A stretch of DNA of 64,000 nucleotides from Microvirga puerhi (GCF_020089865.1 NZ_JAIRBM010000014.1:60334-124333), one strand, 5' to 3'. Counted from the stretch's first letter, positions 44,709 to 52,842 are shown. The notes: a model not told the origin generated them from the letters alone. A program made the numbers and translations.

Positions 44709-45209
44709 CTATTCTCGTCCCACTAACGTGAACGATGACTCTTTCAGTGGAGCGGACGGAGCTGATATGGCCCCGGTCGAAACCGGCTCGCTGACACTCG
44801 TTCGAAGCTGCTGCAGCAGACGTTTCCGTTTGGCCTCGTAATAGTAGCCCCCAGCGTACAACGACACGGCTCGATCCATGTTGCCGCCAGCGACCTTGTA
44901 GGCATTGGCCAAGTATGGCACCGCATAGGTTAGATTGGTGTTGGCATCGAGCAGTCCGGAGGCAGGACCGGTGTAGCCCATGCCACGGGCTGTCGCGTAA
45001 CGGATCTGCATCAGACCGAGATTGCCCCGGTTCGACGCACGAGGATTATAGCCGCTCTCCCGCTTGATGATCCGATGCACCAATGTTTCCGGAATCCCAT
45101 GAGCCTTGGCGTGCTGTGCCACGAGGGCTTCGATGGTGGCACGGTCAGTCGCGGCTGCTGGGAGAGCACACGCCATCACGGCGCAACCCAGGACGAGACG
45201 AGAGATCAT
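44709..45209 (-). CDS. Lytic transglycosylase (SLT domain)
   Basis: A 166-residue secreted enzyme with signal peptide ISRLVLGCAVMACALPAAA and a C-type lysozyme-like SLT domain: catalytic Glu in IIKRESGYNPRASN, then GNLGLMQIRYATARGMGYTG and AVSLYAGGYYYEAKR. It cleaves peptidoglycan to anhydromuropeptides in the periplasm. Small size fits VirB1-like or housekeeping SLT proteins; no conjugation genes are near. The ATG at 45207-45209 precedes the signal peptide, so the longer frame was rejected. Confidence 0.9.
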   Translation of the reverse strand: MISRLVLGCAVMACALPAAATDRATIEALVAQHAKAHGIPETLVHRIIKRESGYNPRASNRGNLGLMQIRYATARGMGYTGPASGLLDANTNLTYAVPYLANAYKVAGGNMDRAVSLYAGGYYYEAKRKRLLQQLRTSVSEPVSTGAISAPSAPLKESSFTLVGRE

Positions 45210-45361
45210 GAAAGTCCCCTTGCTTGGGGACAGTTCGCCGGGCAATCGTGGCAATAAGGCGTCAGCTTGGCTTTAGGCACTCTCCTGAGCGCTTATTGAT
45301 AAGGCCGCGGCAAGTTTGAGCGAGCAGCTTCGCATGTTTAGTCCGCCACCCGTCAGACACA

Positions 45362-45495
45362 GAGAGCATGAGGTTTTGTGGGGCAGTTATGGAGCGCTTA
45401 AGGGCGGTCTTCATTGACGGGCTCGTCAACATCTTGAGACGGCCGGTTCCTGAAACTGATGTGTCACTGGATGCCCCACAGATCCTTGTGCTCCC
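45362..45495. mobile_element. MITE-like element, copy C
   Basis: About 134 bp, left end GAGAGCATGAGGTTTTGTGG, right end (reverse strand) GGGAGCACAAGGATCTGTGG. The core is closely similar to copy A (shared ATTGACGGGCTC and GGTTCCTGAAAC blocks). It lies 83 bp upstream of the toxin-antitoxin pair. Confidence 0.65.
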
Positions 45496-45578
45496 GACCG
45501 CCTCCTGCCGCCCCGCTACAAACGCGGCCCTCGACTAAAGGCACTCGAAACCATTCCTTCAAAGGAATATTAATAGGC

Positions 45579-46193
45579 ATGGCTTGGGTGGTCGAATATG
45601 CGGACGAATTTGGGGACTGGTGGAACACTCTCAGTGAGGCCGACCAGGAGGAGATCACTGCCCGTGTTGGCATGCTTGAGCAACGCGGGCCAAGCCTCCC
45701 GTTCCTCTATTCCAGTGGGATCACCACTTCGCGACGTGAGCACATGCGCGAGCTACGTGTCCAGAGCGGCGGTCGACCGATCCGGGTTTTCTATGCGTTC
45801 GACCCGCGCCGCGTCGCCATCCTCCTGATCGGAGGGGACAAGACCGGGGATGACCGCTTCTACGACACCTTCGTGCCCGTCGCGGACGACCTCTACGACG
45901 TGCACCTTAAAGAGCTCAAAGACGAGGAGAGAGACAATGGCAGGAAGGCGCTCTTTTGCGGAACTTCGCTCAGAGCTTTCGCCCGAGGCCCAAGCTCGAG
46001 CCGCCGCGGAGACAGCGCGGTCGGTCGAGGAGATGGACCTCGCCGAAGTGCGGCGCGCACTCCAACTCTCGCAGGACGAACTCGCTCAGACGCTCAACAT
46101 CGGACAGGCTTCAGTCGCCAAGCTCGAAAAGCGCGCGGACATGTACCTCAGCACGCTCCGGCGCTTCATCGAGGCCATAGGCGGAGAGCTTGA
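45579..46193 (+). CDS. HigB/RelE-type toxin with open frame running through the antitoxin gene
   Basis: The first ~115 residues are a phage Gp49/HigB-like toxin: MAWVVEYADEFGDWWNTLSEADQEEI, MRELRVQSGGRPIRVFYAFDPRRVAILLIGGDKTGDDRFYDTFVPVADDLYDVHLKELK. Such toxins are ribosome-dependent mRNA interferases. Normal length is about 110-125, but here the frame stays open to 204 residues, overlapping the antitoxin gene by 257 bases in another frame. Either the toxin stop codon was lost, or an extended form exists. The C-terminal ~85 residues are Arg/Ser/Gly-rich and look like out-of-frame translation. Toxin-first order is typical of higBA. Confidence 0.75.
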   Translation: MAWVVEYADEFGDWWNTLSEADQEEITARVGMLEQRGPSLPFLYSSGITTSRREHMRELRVQSGGRPIRVFYAFDPRRVAILLIGGDKTGDDRFYDTFVPVADDLYDVHLKELKDEERDNGRKALFCGTSLRAFARGPSSSRRGDSAVGRGDGPRRSAARTPTLAGRTRSDAQHRTGFSRQARKARGHVPQHAPALHRGHRRRA

Positions 46194-46263
46194 GATCGTC
46201 GCGCGATTTCAGGACCACAGCGTCAAGATAAAGAGCCTGGGCGAGCTGCGAGAGCACACCTGA
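45937..46263 (+). CDS. HigA/XRE-type antitoxin
   Basis: A 108-residue protein with a helix-turn-helix around residues 40-75 (LAEVRRALQLSQDELAQTLNIGQASVAKLEKRADMYLSTL) and a short C-terminal part. It would neutralise the upstream toxin and autorepress the operon. GAGGAGAG six bases before the ATG supports independent translation from inside the toxin frame. The N-terminal ~30 residues (FAELRSELSPEAQARAAAETARS) are typical of this XRE antitoxin class. Confidence 0.9.
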   Translation: MAGRRSFAELRSELSPEAQARAAAETARSVEEMDLAEVRRALQLSQDELAQTLNIGQASVAKLEKRADMYLSTLRRFIEAIGGELEIVARFQDHSVKIKSLGELREHT

Positions 46264-46277
46264 GCGATTCGGCGGCT

Positions 46278-46322
46278 GTCACTTTGCCTTTAACTTTGAG
46301 ATTTGTCGCGTTGGGTGTCGAA
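46278..46322. repeat. 45-bp dispersed repeat, copy 2
   Basis: Matches 36452-36496 at 41 of 45 positions. It begins 14 bp after the antitoxin stop. Both copies lie near a MITE-family element. Confidence 0.6.
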
Positions 46323-46807
46323 CAGGGGTCGGAACAAGACCTGTACCTCTTGATGCGCTAAGGCAGAACGGATCGGGACTCTCTCCCGTGGAGGCTTGAG
46401 CACTGCCCTTTCGATGTGCGGCAGGATGATCCTCACGTTGATCAGGTCCCCGGTTGAAGCCATTGCGCGATTTCGCTTTGTCGACCCGATCACGACCACT
46501 CTACTGTCTTGCGAACGCCTCTCTGAAGGCCTCTCCCCTCCTCCATCGGTCATCGGTCTGAGACAGCAGCTTCGATCCCAGAATCACGCCATCTTCGGTC
46601 TTCGGATCGGTCTGCCGATCAGGTTTTCGATCCGTGTTCCTGCTACGGACGACCTTAGCGTATTATTGGGCACAGAACTTGCGCTGACCCCAAGCGGGCG
46701 TCCAGCCGACCGCTATTGTCCACCGGCTTCGCGTGAACGGAGCCGGGCTTCGGGCGTTTGGTCGGCGGAGCTTCGATCCTGTTCCTGCTGAGCTTACACA
46801 TCGCACA
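46323..46807. other. Gene-free stretch
   Basis: About 485 bp with no supported gene. At 46326-46339 it holds GGGGTCGGAACAAG, the same sequence that forms one arm of the palindrome at 48730-48758. Possibly remains of a lost insertion element. Confidence 0.35.
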
Positions 46808-47725
46808 ATGGCACCAGAGTTGACTGATCATACCCTGCGGGATTTCGTCCGGGCCTCACGTTTTGGCCGTGAGGGGGCAATCGTCACCGACCTCGATGGC
46901 ACGGCCGTGCACGAGTTCGAGGGACGCATCGTCATCCCGGACGCCGTCTCCCACGGCCTCAAGCGCCTGCGCGACCACGGCCGGCCCGTGATCCTGAACT
47001 CGCTGCGCTTTCCCCTGAACGTCATCCGCACTTTCGGGCGGGAATGGTATGCGATCACCAATGCGCCGCTCCCTCTGGTCTCCCTCAATGGCGGCCTCAT
47101 GGGCAGCCTCTTCGAGACGCAGGATGGCGAAATTGCGTTCGAGGAGATCCACGCCTTTCCCCTGACGGCCACCGAAATCGACGAGGTGCTGGTCGGGGTG
47201 CGAGGGCTGACGGAGGGCGGGATTAGCGACCTGCTGCTGTTCTATTACCCACGCGACTGGACCCAAGGGGAACTCATCTGGACCCCGGCGCTGGACAAGG
47301 TCGAGGAGGTTCGGGCCAAGTACCTCAGCGCCACCCGCGTCACGTCATCCCCTGCCGCGACGTTGAGGGATGAACTCCACGCCCGGGACATCTGCATGAT
47401 CTTCCTCCTGATCAACGCGGAGCAGGATCGGCTGATGGCGTACCAGCATGCCAAGCAGTCGAACTTCATCACGCATACAGGGATCGACAAGCTGTCGGGC
47501 CTGGAGGCGCTGGCCGGACGTCTCGGAGTCGACCTGGCGCATGCAGTCGGCGCCGGCGACACGCCGATGGACACCTTCCTGAAGGGCGTCGGCCTGGCCG
47601 TTCACGTCGGATCCCTCGACCTGGAGTACAAGGGTCTGACCGGAACGGTGAAGGTGCGCGACTCCCTCGAACTCGGCGATCTGCTTGCCCGGCTTGCCGA
47701 TCTGTTGCACGGAGACGCTCATTGA
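46808..47725 (+). CDS. HAD-superfamily hydrolase (Cof/IIB-like)
   Basis: A 305-residue phosphatase-fold protein. Motif I TDLDGTAV (nucleophile Asp), motif II LNSLR, motif III Lys in ITHTGIDK and motif IV GAGDTPMD are all present with a large C2-type cap in between. It resembles sucrose- or mannosyl-phosphoglycerate-phosphatase-type HADs. ATG 46808 was chosen; the frame is open upstream. The next gene begins at TTG overlapping its stop by four bases, so the phosphatase and the APH-like kinase are coupled, perhaps acting on the same metabolite. Confidence 0.87.
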   Translation: MAPELTDHTLRDFVRASRFGREGAIVTDLDGTAVHEFEGRIVIPDAVSHGLKRLRDHGRPVILNSLRFPLNVIRTFGREWYAITNAPLPLVSLNGGLMGSLFETQDGEIAFEEIHAFPLTATEIDEVLVGVRGLTEGGISDLLLFYYPRDWTQGELIWTPALDKVEEVRAKYLSATRVTSSPAATLRDELHARDICMIFLLINAEQDRLMAYQHAKQSNFITHTGIDKLSGLEALAGRLGVDLAHAVGAGDTPMDTFLKGVGLAVHVGSLDLEYKGLTGTVKVRDSLELGDLLARLADLLHGDAH

Positions 47726-48669
47726 ACGAGAACCTGCCAGAGCCGCCGAGGATCAGCGAAGGTCAGGCGCGAGCCATGGCCCGGGCGATCATCGCCCACC
47801 ATTTCGGGTCCAAGCCGAAGCGAGTCAGCCAGAAGGGCGGCGGCATCACCAATTTCGTCTTCGAGACCAACCATGCGGAGGGCGACTTCATCGTCCGGAT
47901 GAGCCCGCAGGCGGCCAAGGTGAAGGAGTACTTGAAGGAGCAATGGGCCATGGCCCAGGTCCGCAAGGTTGGCGTTCCGGTACCGGAGGTGCTGGAGGTC
48001 GGCGCCGACGTGGTGCCGATCCCCTATATGGTATCGCGCAAGGTCGAGGGCGGCGAGGCGACGCATCATCCGGAGCAGATGGCGGTGCTGCGGGAGATGG
48101 GACACTTGACCGCCCTGATCCACACCATCCCGACCAGCGGATTCGGCCATACCTTCGACTGGTCCAGCAATCAGCTCTCCCGGAAGGAGACATGGGCCGA
48201 ATACCTCAAGCGCGAGCTCAACATCGAGCAGCGGCTGAAGGTGCTGGAGATGAACAGGATGCTGTCGAAGCCGCAACTCAAGGCATTGAACACGACGCTG
48301 CGAGACATCGAGAACCTGGAGGCGAATCCTGTCCTGAACCACGGCGACATGCGGCTGAAGAACGTGATGGTGGATGACGCGGGGGCCATCACGGCAGTGA
48401 TCGACTGGGAGTTCTGCTCGTCAAACGTAGCGCCGTACTGGGACTTGGCGCTGGCGCTGCATGACCTTTCGGTCGATGCCAAGCAGGCGTTTCTCGGCGG
48501 TTACGGGCTGAGCGAGAAGGAGGTCCGGGCCATGGCACCCATCCTCAAGGCGCTCAACGTCATCAATTATGCGCCCTTCGTCGAGCGAGCAGCCGAGGAG
48601 AAGGACGAGCGCCGGCTCGATCAGTACCGGACCCGGTTCAGCGGTGCCTTGGATCTGTACTCGCTCTGA
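47722..48669 (+). CDS. APH/choline-kinase-like phosphotransferase
   Basis: A 315-residue small-molecule kinase fold. GGGITNFVFE (nucleotide loop region), DFIVRMS (Lys-equivalent strand), catalytic Brenner motif LNHGDMRLKNVMVD and metal site AVIDWEFC are visible. It belongs to the aminoglycoside-phosphotransferase/choline-kinase superfamily; an antibiotic-resistance role is not indicated. TTG start inside the stop of the HAD gene. Substrate unknown, perhaps a sugar or amino alcohol. Confidence 0.87.
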   Translation: MNENLPEPPRISEGQARAMARAIIAHHFGSKPKRVSQKGGGITNFVFETNHAEGDFIVRMSPQAAKVKEYLKEQWAMAQVRKVGVPVPEVLEVGADVVPIPYMVSRKVEGGEATHHPEQMAVLREMGHLTALIHTIPTSGFGHTFDWSSNQLSRKETWAEYLKRELNIEQRLKVLEMNRMLSKPQLKALNTTLRDIENLEANPVLNHGDMRLKNVMVDDAGAITAVIDWEFCSSNVAPYWDLALALHDLSVDAKQAFLGGYGLSEKEVRAMAPILKALNVINYAPFVERAAEEKDERRLDQYRTRFSGALDLYSL

Positions 48670-48729
48670 GCATCAGGGGTAGCCATTTAGCCATGGCTAC
48701 CCCTGGAGGCATGCCCATGGTCTCTTGTG

Positions 48730-48758
48730 GGGGTGGGAACAATTCTTGTTCCGACCCC
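48730..48758. repeat. 29-bp palindrome
   Basis: Arms GGGGT-G-GGAACAA and TTGTTCC-G-ACCCC around TTC. It could be two IS ends brought together, or a terminator for the phosphotransferase gene (61 bp downstream), though no T-run follows. One arm also occurs at 46326-46339. Confidence 0.45.
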
Positions 48759-48770
48759 TCCATGCCGGCA

Positions 48771-48925
48771 TCGTGCAGTACCAGATCGCCGACATCGACC
48801 AGTTGTCCATCGAAAAGCAGGACCCGCGCTGCTTCGGTCAGGTCACAGCGCGACTGCCAGCCGGCCGCCAGACCAAAGGCGCCCGGCGATCGCCTCCCAC
48901 GGCAGATCGGGCAGATGAGGAACTG
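48771..48925 (-). pseudogene. Fragment of a DUF1612/HTH (RHE_PE00001-like) gene
   Basis: The minus strand reads LPDLPWEAIAGR and, after a shift, LAAGWQSRCDLTEAARVLLFDGQLVDVGDLVLHDAGM, nearly the same as the N-terminal part of the gene at 61732-62886. It breaks off after DAGM. It is therefore a partial duplicate or relic of that plasmid-type gene. It keeps Trp in LPWEA where the larger copy has a stop. Confidence 0.7.
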
Positions 48926-49022
48926 TGAGCGCAGAGTGCCCCGATCTCCAGACGGAATTCTATCGACAATGCGCGCAATGCTGGGCAGAATTGCCGTGTC
49001 CTGCGCACCCCTGAGGTAGGCG

Positions 49023-50087
49023 ATGCTCAACCGATTTGGGCGCCGTCTCTCGTCCAAGGAGCCGCTTGCTCCCGGAGAAGGGGCAAGCCGATCCCCTCAG
49101 CTCGCAGCGATAACCCAGATCCTCACTGGCTTGGCTCTGCTTTGCGCACTCAAGGTTGGCCTGCTCGCCGCGCTACTGGCCGGGTTACTGGTCTATGAAC
49201 TGGTGCATGTGCTAGCCCCGGAACCCAGTGCCCTTGTCACCCGGCGTACCGGCAAGATTGTTGTTGTGTCGCTCCTCGCAACGCTTGTTGTGATCGCCAT
49301 CGGCACCGGAATCTTGGGCCTGATTTCCTTGTTGTCGGGCGGGCCTGAAAGCCTTGCCATTCTGCTTCGGCGCATGGCCGATGTCATCGAGAGCGCACGC
49401 CCGCACCTCCCGTCCTGGGTTGGTGGCTATATCCCGGCTGACCCAGAGGGATTGAAGACAGCAAGCTCCGCATGGCTGCGCGAGAATGCCGGCCAGTTGC
49501 GGCTGATTGGCGAGGATGTCTGGCGGATCGTGGTGCATATTGTCGTGGGACTGATCATCGGGGCGATGATCGCCATCAGCCACGAGGCCGGCGAGATCGA
49601 AGGCGGTCCTCTAACGCAAGTCCTAGGGGAGCGAGCCCGCCTCCTCGGAGCAGCCTTTCGCAGCGTCGTGTTTGCTCAGGTAAGGATCTCGGCGCTGAAC
49701 ACGATCCTGACGGGACTGTATTTGCTCGGGCTGGTTCCCTTGATGGGTGCCCAGCTACCACTGACCAAAACCATGCTGGCGGTGACCTTCATCGCCGGGC
49801 TTCTGCCCGTGATCGGCAACTTGATTTCCAACACCGTGATCGTGATCGTGAGTCTGAGCGTGTCGCCCGTGCTGGCCGTCAGCTCTCTGCTGTTTCTCGT
49901 GGCGATTCACAAGCTGGAGTATTTCGTGAATGCCCGGGTCATGGGCACTCAAATTCACGCCCGTGCGTGGGAGCTTCTCGTGGCGATGCTCGTCATGGAA
50001 GCGGTGTTTGGGATTCCCGGCCTCATTGCGGCTCCCATTTACTATGCGTATCTGAAGAATGAGCTCGCCGCATGGAAGCTCATCTGA
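49023..50087 (+). CDS. AI-2E-family membrane transporter
   Basis: A 354-residue protein with about seven to eight transmembrane segments in the PF01594 pattern: N-terminal LTGLALLCALKVGLLAALLAGLLVYELVHVL, central loop (SARPHLPSWVGGYIPAD) and the conserved C-terminal block LLPVIGNLISNTVIVIVSLSVSPVLAVSSLLFLVAIHKLEYFVNARVMG. Members export autoinducer-2 or exchange cations and are functionally diverse. Single gene. Substrate cannot be inferred. Confidence 0.9.
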   Translation: MLNRFGRRLSSKEPLAPGEGASRSPQLAAITQILTGLALLCALKVGLLAALLAGLLVYELVHVLAPEPSALVTRRTGKIVVVSLLATLVVIAIGTGILGLISLLSGGPESLAILLRRMADVIESARPHLPSWVGGYIPADPEGLKTASSAWLRENAGQLRLIGEDVWRIVVHIVVGLIIGAMIAISHEAGEIEGGPLTQVLGERARLLGAAFRSVVFAQVRISALNTILTGLYLLGLVPLMGAQLPLTKTMLAVTFIAGLLPVIGNLISNTVIVIVSLSVSPVLAVSSLLFLVAIHKLEYFVNARVMGTQIHARAWELLVAMLVMEAVFGIPGLIAAPIYYAYLKNELAAWKLI

Positions 50088-50173
50088 GCCATGATGCGGG
50101 GGAGCACATTGGGAATCGGCATTGGCTCGCTCGGCCACCCGGCGTCGGCCAGCCGAAGCAACAAGGCATCACA

Positions 50174-50473
50174 ATGATCTGGGCCCGCAAGACGATTGAG
50201 TCAGGCGAATGGCAGGAGGTCCAGGATCAATTCGAGGACCTGTTCACAAAGCTCGGCTGCCCTGGGCAAATGATGCTGGTCGCAGTCTCAAGCCACGATC
50301 CGGCTCCAGCTACGCTCCTCGCGAGCCTGCCGAATGCAGTCCTTCTGAGCTCACTGGCAGGGTTCGAATCGATCAGCGAAGGCGATCTTCCATCCGAAGC
50401 GTCGCTCCTCATCGGCCATAATCGCCAATTCGAACAGCATTTCAGATATCCCGTGCGGCATCTTGGAATCTAG
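50174..50473 (+). CDS. Hypothetical protein
   Basis: A 99-residue soluble protein starting MIWARKTIESGEWQEVQDQFEDLFTKLG. No family recognised. Protein-like composition and position 87 bp after the AI-2E gene give modest support; no strong ribosome site is seen. The ORF is open upstream, overlapping the transporter end. A MITE copy begins 26 bp after its stop. Confidence 0.4.
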   Translation: MIWARKTIESGEWQEVQDQFEDLFTKLGCPGQMMLVAVSSHDPAPATLLASLPNAVLLSSLAGFESISEGDLPSEASLLIGHNRQFEQHFRYPVRHLGI

Positions 50474-50498
50474 CGCGACGCTCCTTGCGAACCATTTA

Positions 50499-50621
50499 GG
50501 GGAGCATGAGAAAGTGTGGGACGGCCAGTGCGGGGGCCCTTCAGAAGGTTGCGGCAAGTCGGATCGGTGGCAGTTCAATATCGCGAGAGACATCGCTGCC
50601 CCACAATTCCTTATGCTCTCC
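50499..50621. mobile_element. MITE-like element, copy D
   Basis: About 123 bp. Left end GGGGAGCATGAGAAAGTGTG, right end (reverse strand) GGAGAGCATAAGGAATTGTG, then GGGGCA on both. The core differs most from the other copies (shorter, with CGGGGGCCCTTCAGAAGG). It is recognisable by its ends. Confidence 0.6.
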
Positions 50622-50770
50622 AGTATGTGGCACCGTCCGTTTTTCGATGACATGCAACATGGCCTGAACACAGGCAGGACGCCCTCATCTACGTGCTCGA
50701 CGCTGCAAACACAGAAACATCCGGCGCCACATCCGACGGAACGACAGCGTATCTGAGTGCGAAGAACGAC

Positions 50771-51154
50771 CTACCAGAAGCCGGGACCCCACGGCCCAAA
50801 GTCGAAGGCATTCTGGTTCATCATTGCGGTCATCTGCTGCTCATCGGCCAGTTGCTTGGCAAAGACGGCGGCACGATAATTCGACCACGCTGCCTGATTG
50901 CCGAAATAGACGCACTGGCAATCGACCGGATCGGCATAGACATAGACCACTGTCCCGCCCGAGGTCTGGTGAACAAATTTGTTCGGCGGGAGCTTCTTCA
51001 TGGCGGCAACCCGTGCAGGCGAATTGGCTGGCTGAAGCGTGAAGCCGGCTGCTGTAAGCAGGTTTTCTTTACTCTGAACCGCCTGCTGTGGGGTTTGGCA
51101 CGCTGCTAGGACCAGGCTGAGCGCGCCAAGCGTCAGTATTGATGGGAATTGCAT
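50771..51154 (-). CDS. Small lipoprotein, unknown function
   Basis: A 127-residue protein with signal peptide ending in a lipobox (LVLAAC at ~15-20). Mature part starts QTPQQAVQSKENLLTAAGFTLQPA and ends in an aromatic FDFGPWGPGFW tail; two further Cys (DCQC) may pair. Similar small lipoproteins occur widely in Hyphomicrobiales. Anchored in the envelope. GGAGAGAAG before ATG 51152-51154 supports the start. The divergent promoter region holds a GTAACCTAC-type site. Confidence 0.75.
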   Translation of the reverse strand: MQFPSILTLGALSLVLAACQTPQQAVQSKENLLTAAGFTLQPANSPARVAAMKKLPPNKFVHQTSGGTVVYVYADPVDCQCVYFGNQAAWSNYRAAVFAKQLADEQQMTAMMNQNAFDFGPWGPGFW

Positions 51155-51283
51155 TGCTTCTCTCCGGGTGGCTGAGGATCGTGACGGGAACGGCGGCCCG
51201 GTCCGCCCCACGTTGTTGCCGAACGCGGGCGGCACGGATGCGCCGTCCCATGTCTCCAGCATCGCCCTATGCCGCAGGCTTGG

Positions 51284-51349
51284 GGAGTATGTTACGGTAG
51301 GTTACGTGAAGAGGCGCCTCGTGCGCCCGCGGACAACGGACCGATCCAT
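51284..51349. repeat. Duplicated promoter/gene-start segment, copy 1 (truncated gene)
   Basis: Nearly identical to 55053-55119, including the GTTACGGTAGGTTACG site, the AAGAGG ribosome site and GTGCGCCCGCGGACAA. In copy 1 the frame GTG 51320 gives MRPRTTDRSIDDRG then stops after 22 codons, so it is the beginning of a lost paralogue of the TPR regulator gene at 55091. Confidence 0.75.
51291..51306. promoter_or_regulatory. GTAGGTTAC-type site
   Basis: GTTACGGTAGGTTACG, reverse strand carries GTAACCTAC. One of five similar sites between 51 and 57 kb. It lies between the lipoprotein gene (minus) and the truncated TPR-gene start (plus). Confidence 0.45.
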
Positions 51350-51845
51350 TGACGATCGCGGGCCAAGCAGTGGTCTTCCGGTGGCTTGAGATGAACAGCT
51401 TGAAGCGTTCCGATTTCGGCGCTCCGAGGACGGCTGTGGCGCGCCATCTTTCCTGTAGGCTTGAAATGCACTTTTTTTGACCCAAGTCTGAAGCCCTGGT
51501 TTGAGCTCAAATATCTCCTATGGGTCAGACTTTCACAATCCCGCCGCTCAACGAACGTCAGCTCTTTAGCGCCGAACTGAACCAAGCTCTTTGGTCCGAG
51601 GAGCGCCATGTCCTGACCTTGGATAGTTACCGAAGTTCAATCCTGGGCGTGATGAGGTCACCTCCTCCGTGAAACGCGAAGCGGTACTGCCCGGCCGGAC
51701 GCGCTGTCCGATGCATCCTGGCGCGGAACGGCAACTTCCGATAACGTGCGCGGCACATAGTCCCGCGCTGCGGTTGCCGGCATTGGATGCGCCACTGGTG
51801 ATGGTGCGTGGGCTCGCTTCCGGTCGGTTTTGATGGGACGACACC
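51350..51845. other. Gene-free stretch
   Basis: After the truncated copy of the TPR-gene start there is about 500 bp without a supported gene up to the channel-like gene. No further repeat or IS end was recognised. Confidence 0.35.
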
Positions 51846-52325
51846 ATGAATGTTCTCGACGAGACGCCGTGGGGCAGCGATTGGGCCTGGAGCCTTCCGC
51901 TGATCCTGCTGAACGTGATCATTCACGTTTTCGGCCTTGCCTTCATTTATGATGGGTTCACCGTGCTCTTTCGAGAGGTAAGCCGTAAGCGGAAATTCAT
52001 GTTTCGGTTCGCTGCGGTCATGAACGCAGCGGTGTTCTTGATCGTGGCGCTGCATGGGATCGAGGCGATCACTTGGGCCCTCGCCTATCTCACACTCGGC
52101 GCCATCCCGGACGTGAAGTCCGCCATGCTCTATTCGCTGGGAGCCATGACGGGATTCGGCACCGGCAACATCGCGCTGGCGCCTCATTGGCAGATGATGG
52201 GTGTCCTGCAATCCCTTGCCGGGGTGTTGCTGTTCGGACTTACCACCGCATTCATGTTCGCGATGTTCCAGGCCGTCTGGCCATCGCAACAGCCGCCGGA
52301 CGACAGGTCGACCTCCACCAGATGA
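51846..52325 (+). CDS. Two-TM potassium-channel-like protein with altered filter
   Basis: A 159-residue membrane protein: segment 1 (WSLPLILLNVIIHVFGLAFIYDG), a second (FAAVMNAAVFLIVALHGIEAITWALAYL), a pore-like re-entrant stretch SAMLYSLGAMTGFGTGNI and a last segment (LQSLAGVLLFGLTTAFMFAMF). The pore stretch mirrors the K+-channel loop ending in TVGYGD, but reads MTGFGTG. It may be a degenerate or non-selective channel. ATG follows GGGACGAC, a modest ribosome site. No channel regulatory (RCK or cNMP) domain. Confidence 0.6.
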   Translation: MNVLDETPWGSDWAWSLPLILLNVIIHVFGLAFIYDGFTVLFREVSRKRKFMFRFAAVMNAAVFLIVALHGIEAITWALAYLTLGAIPDVKSAMLYSLGAMTGFGTGNIALAPHWQMMGVLQSLAGVLLFGLTTAFMFAMFQAVWPSQQPPDDRSTSTR

Positions 52326-52662
52326 AGCCGATTTGATTTGCATCAGGATTGCAGTTCAGGGGCGCTTGCTCTCAAGGCTTGAGCAGTTGCGTGCTGGTGA
52401 GTCTCCATTGCGGAGCCATTCAAAAATGAGTCCGGTGGCGTGTCTTGCCATTCCCCGCCATGCTTCGGCCGGCGTGAGCACCTGCGGTATCCGAACGCGC
52501 TCGGGCGAACGGAGCCAACGCCAGCACGCGCCGTGACATACGGATGTGACTTGAGAGGCAGCAAGCTGCCGCCCAATCCTTGGTCGCCAACACCCCGACA
52601 TAATCACTCGCGCAGCCGCGGCTGATGCAGGGTCTCGGATAGGCCGCTGATGAGGAGGCGGC
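52326..52662. other. Gene-free stretch
   Basis: About 340 bp between the channel-like gene and the small lipoprotein gene. No convincing ORF with a ribosome site, no repeat. Confidence 0.35.
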
Positions 52663-52842
52663 CTATTCAGGACCGCCAATGGCCCCAGGCAGATCCGGCG
52701 ACGCGACCATTGATCCGCGTGGGAGCGGGCTCTGTGTGAGCCCGGCCTCGACGTAATTTGGCGGTTGGCTGCCTGAAGTGCCCGACATGCAGCCGGAGAC
52801 CAGTACGGACAGGATCAGGAAAAATGGCAGTCTGACGAGCAT
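52663..52842 (-). CDS. Very small lipoprotein
   Basis: A 59-residue protein: MLVRLPFFLILSVLVSGC is a signal peptide with lipobox LVSGC, then SGTSGSQPPNYVEAGLTQSPLPRGSMVASPDLPGAIGGPE, a short Pro/Gly-rich tail without folded domain. AAGGAG six bases before ATG 52840-52842 is a strong ribosome site, so this is preferred to the longer frame. Unknown envelope role. Confidence 0.65.
   Translation of the reverse strand: MLVRLPFFLILSVLVSGCMSGTSGSQPPNYVEAGLTQSPLPRGSMVASPDLPGAIGGPE

Noticed and set aside
47722..48669. Aminoglycoside-resistance gene
   Set aside because: Only the general APH/choline-kinase fold is present and it is coupled to a HAD phosphatase, so a metabolic role is likelier.
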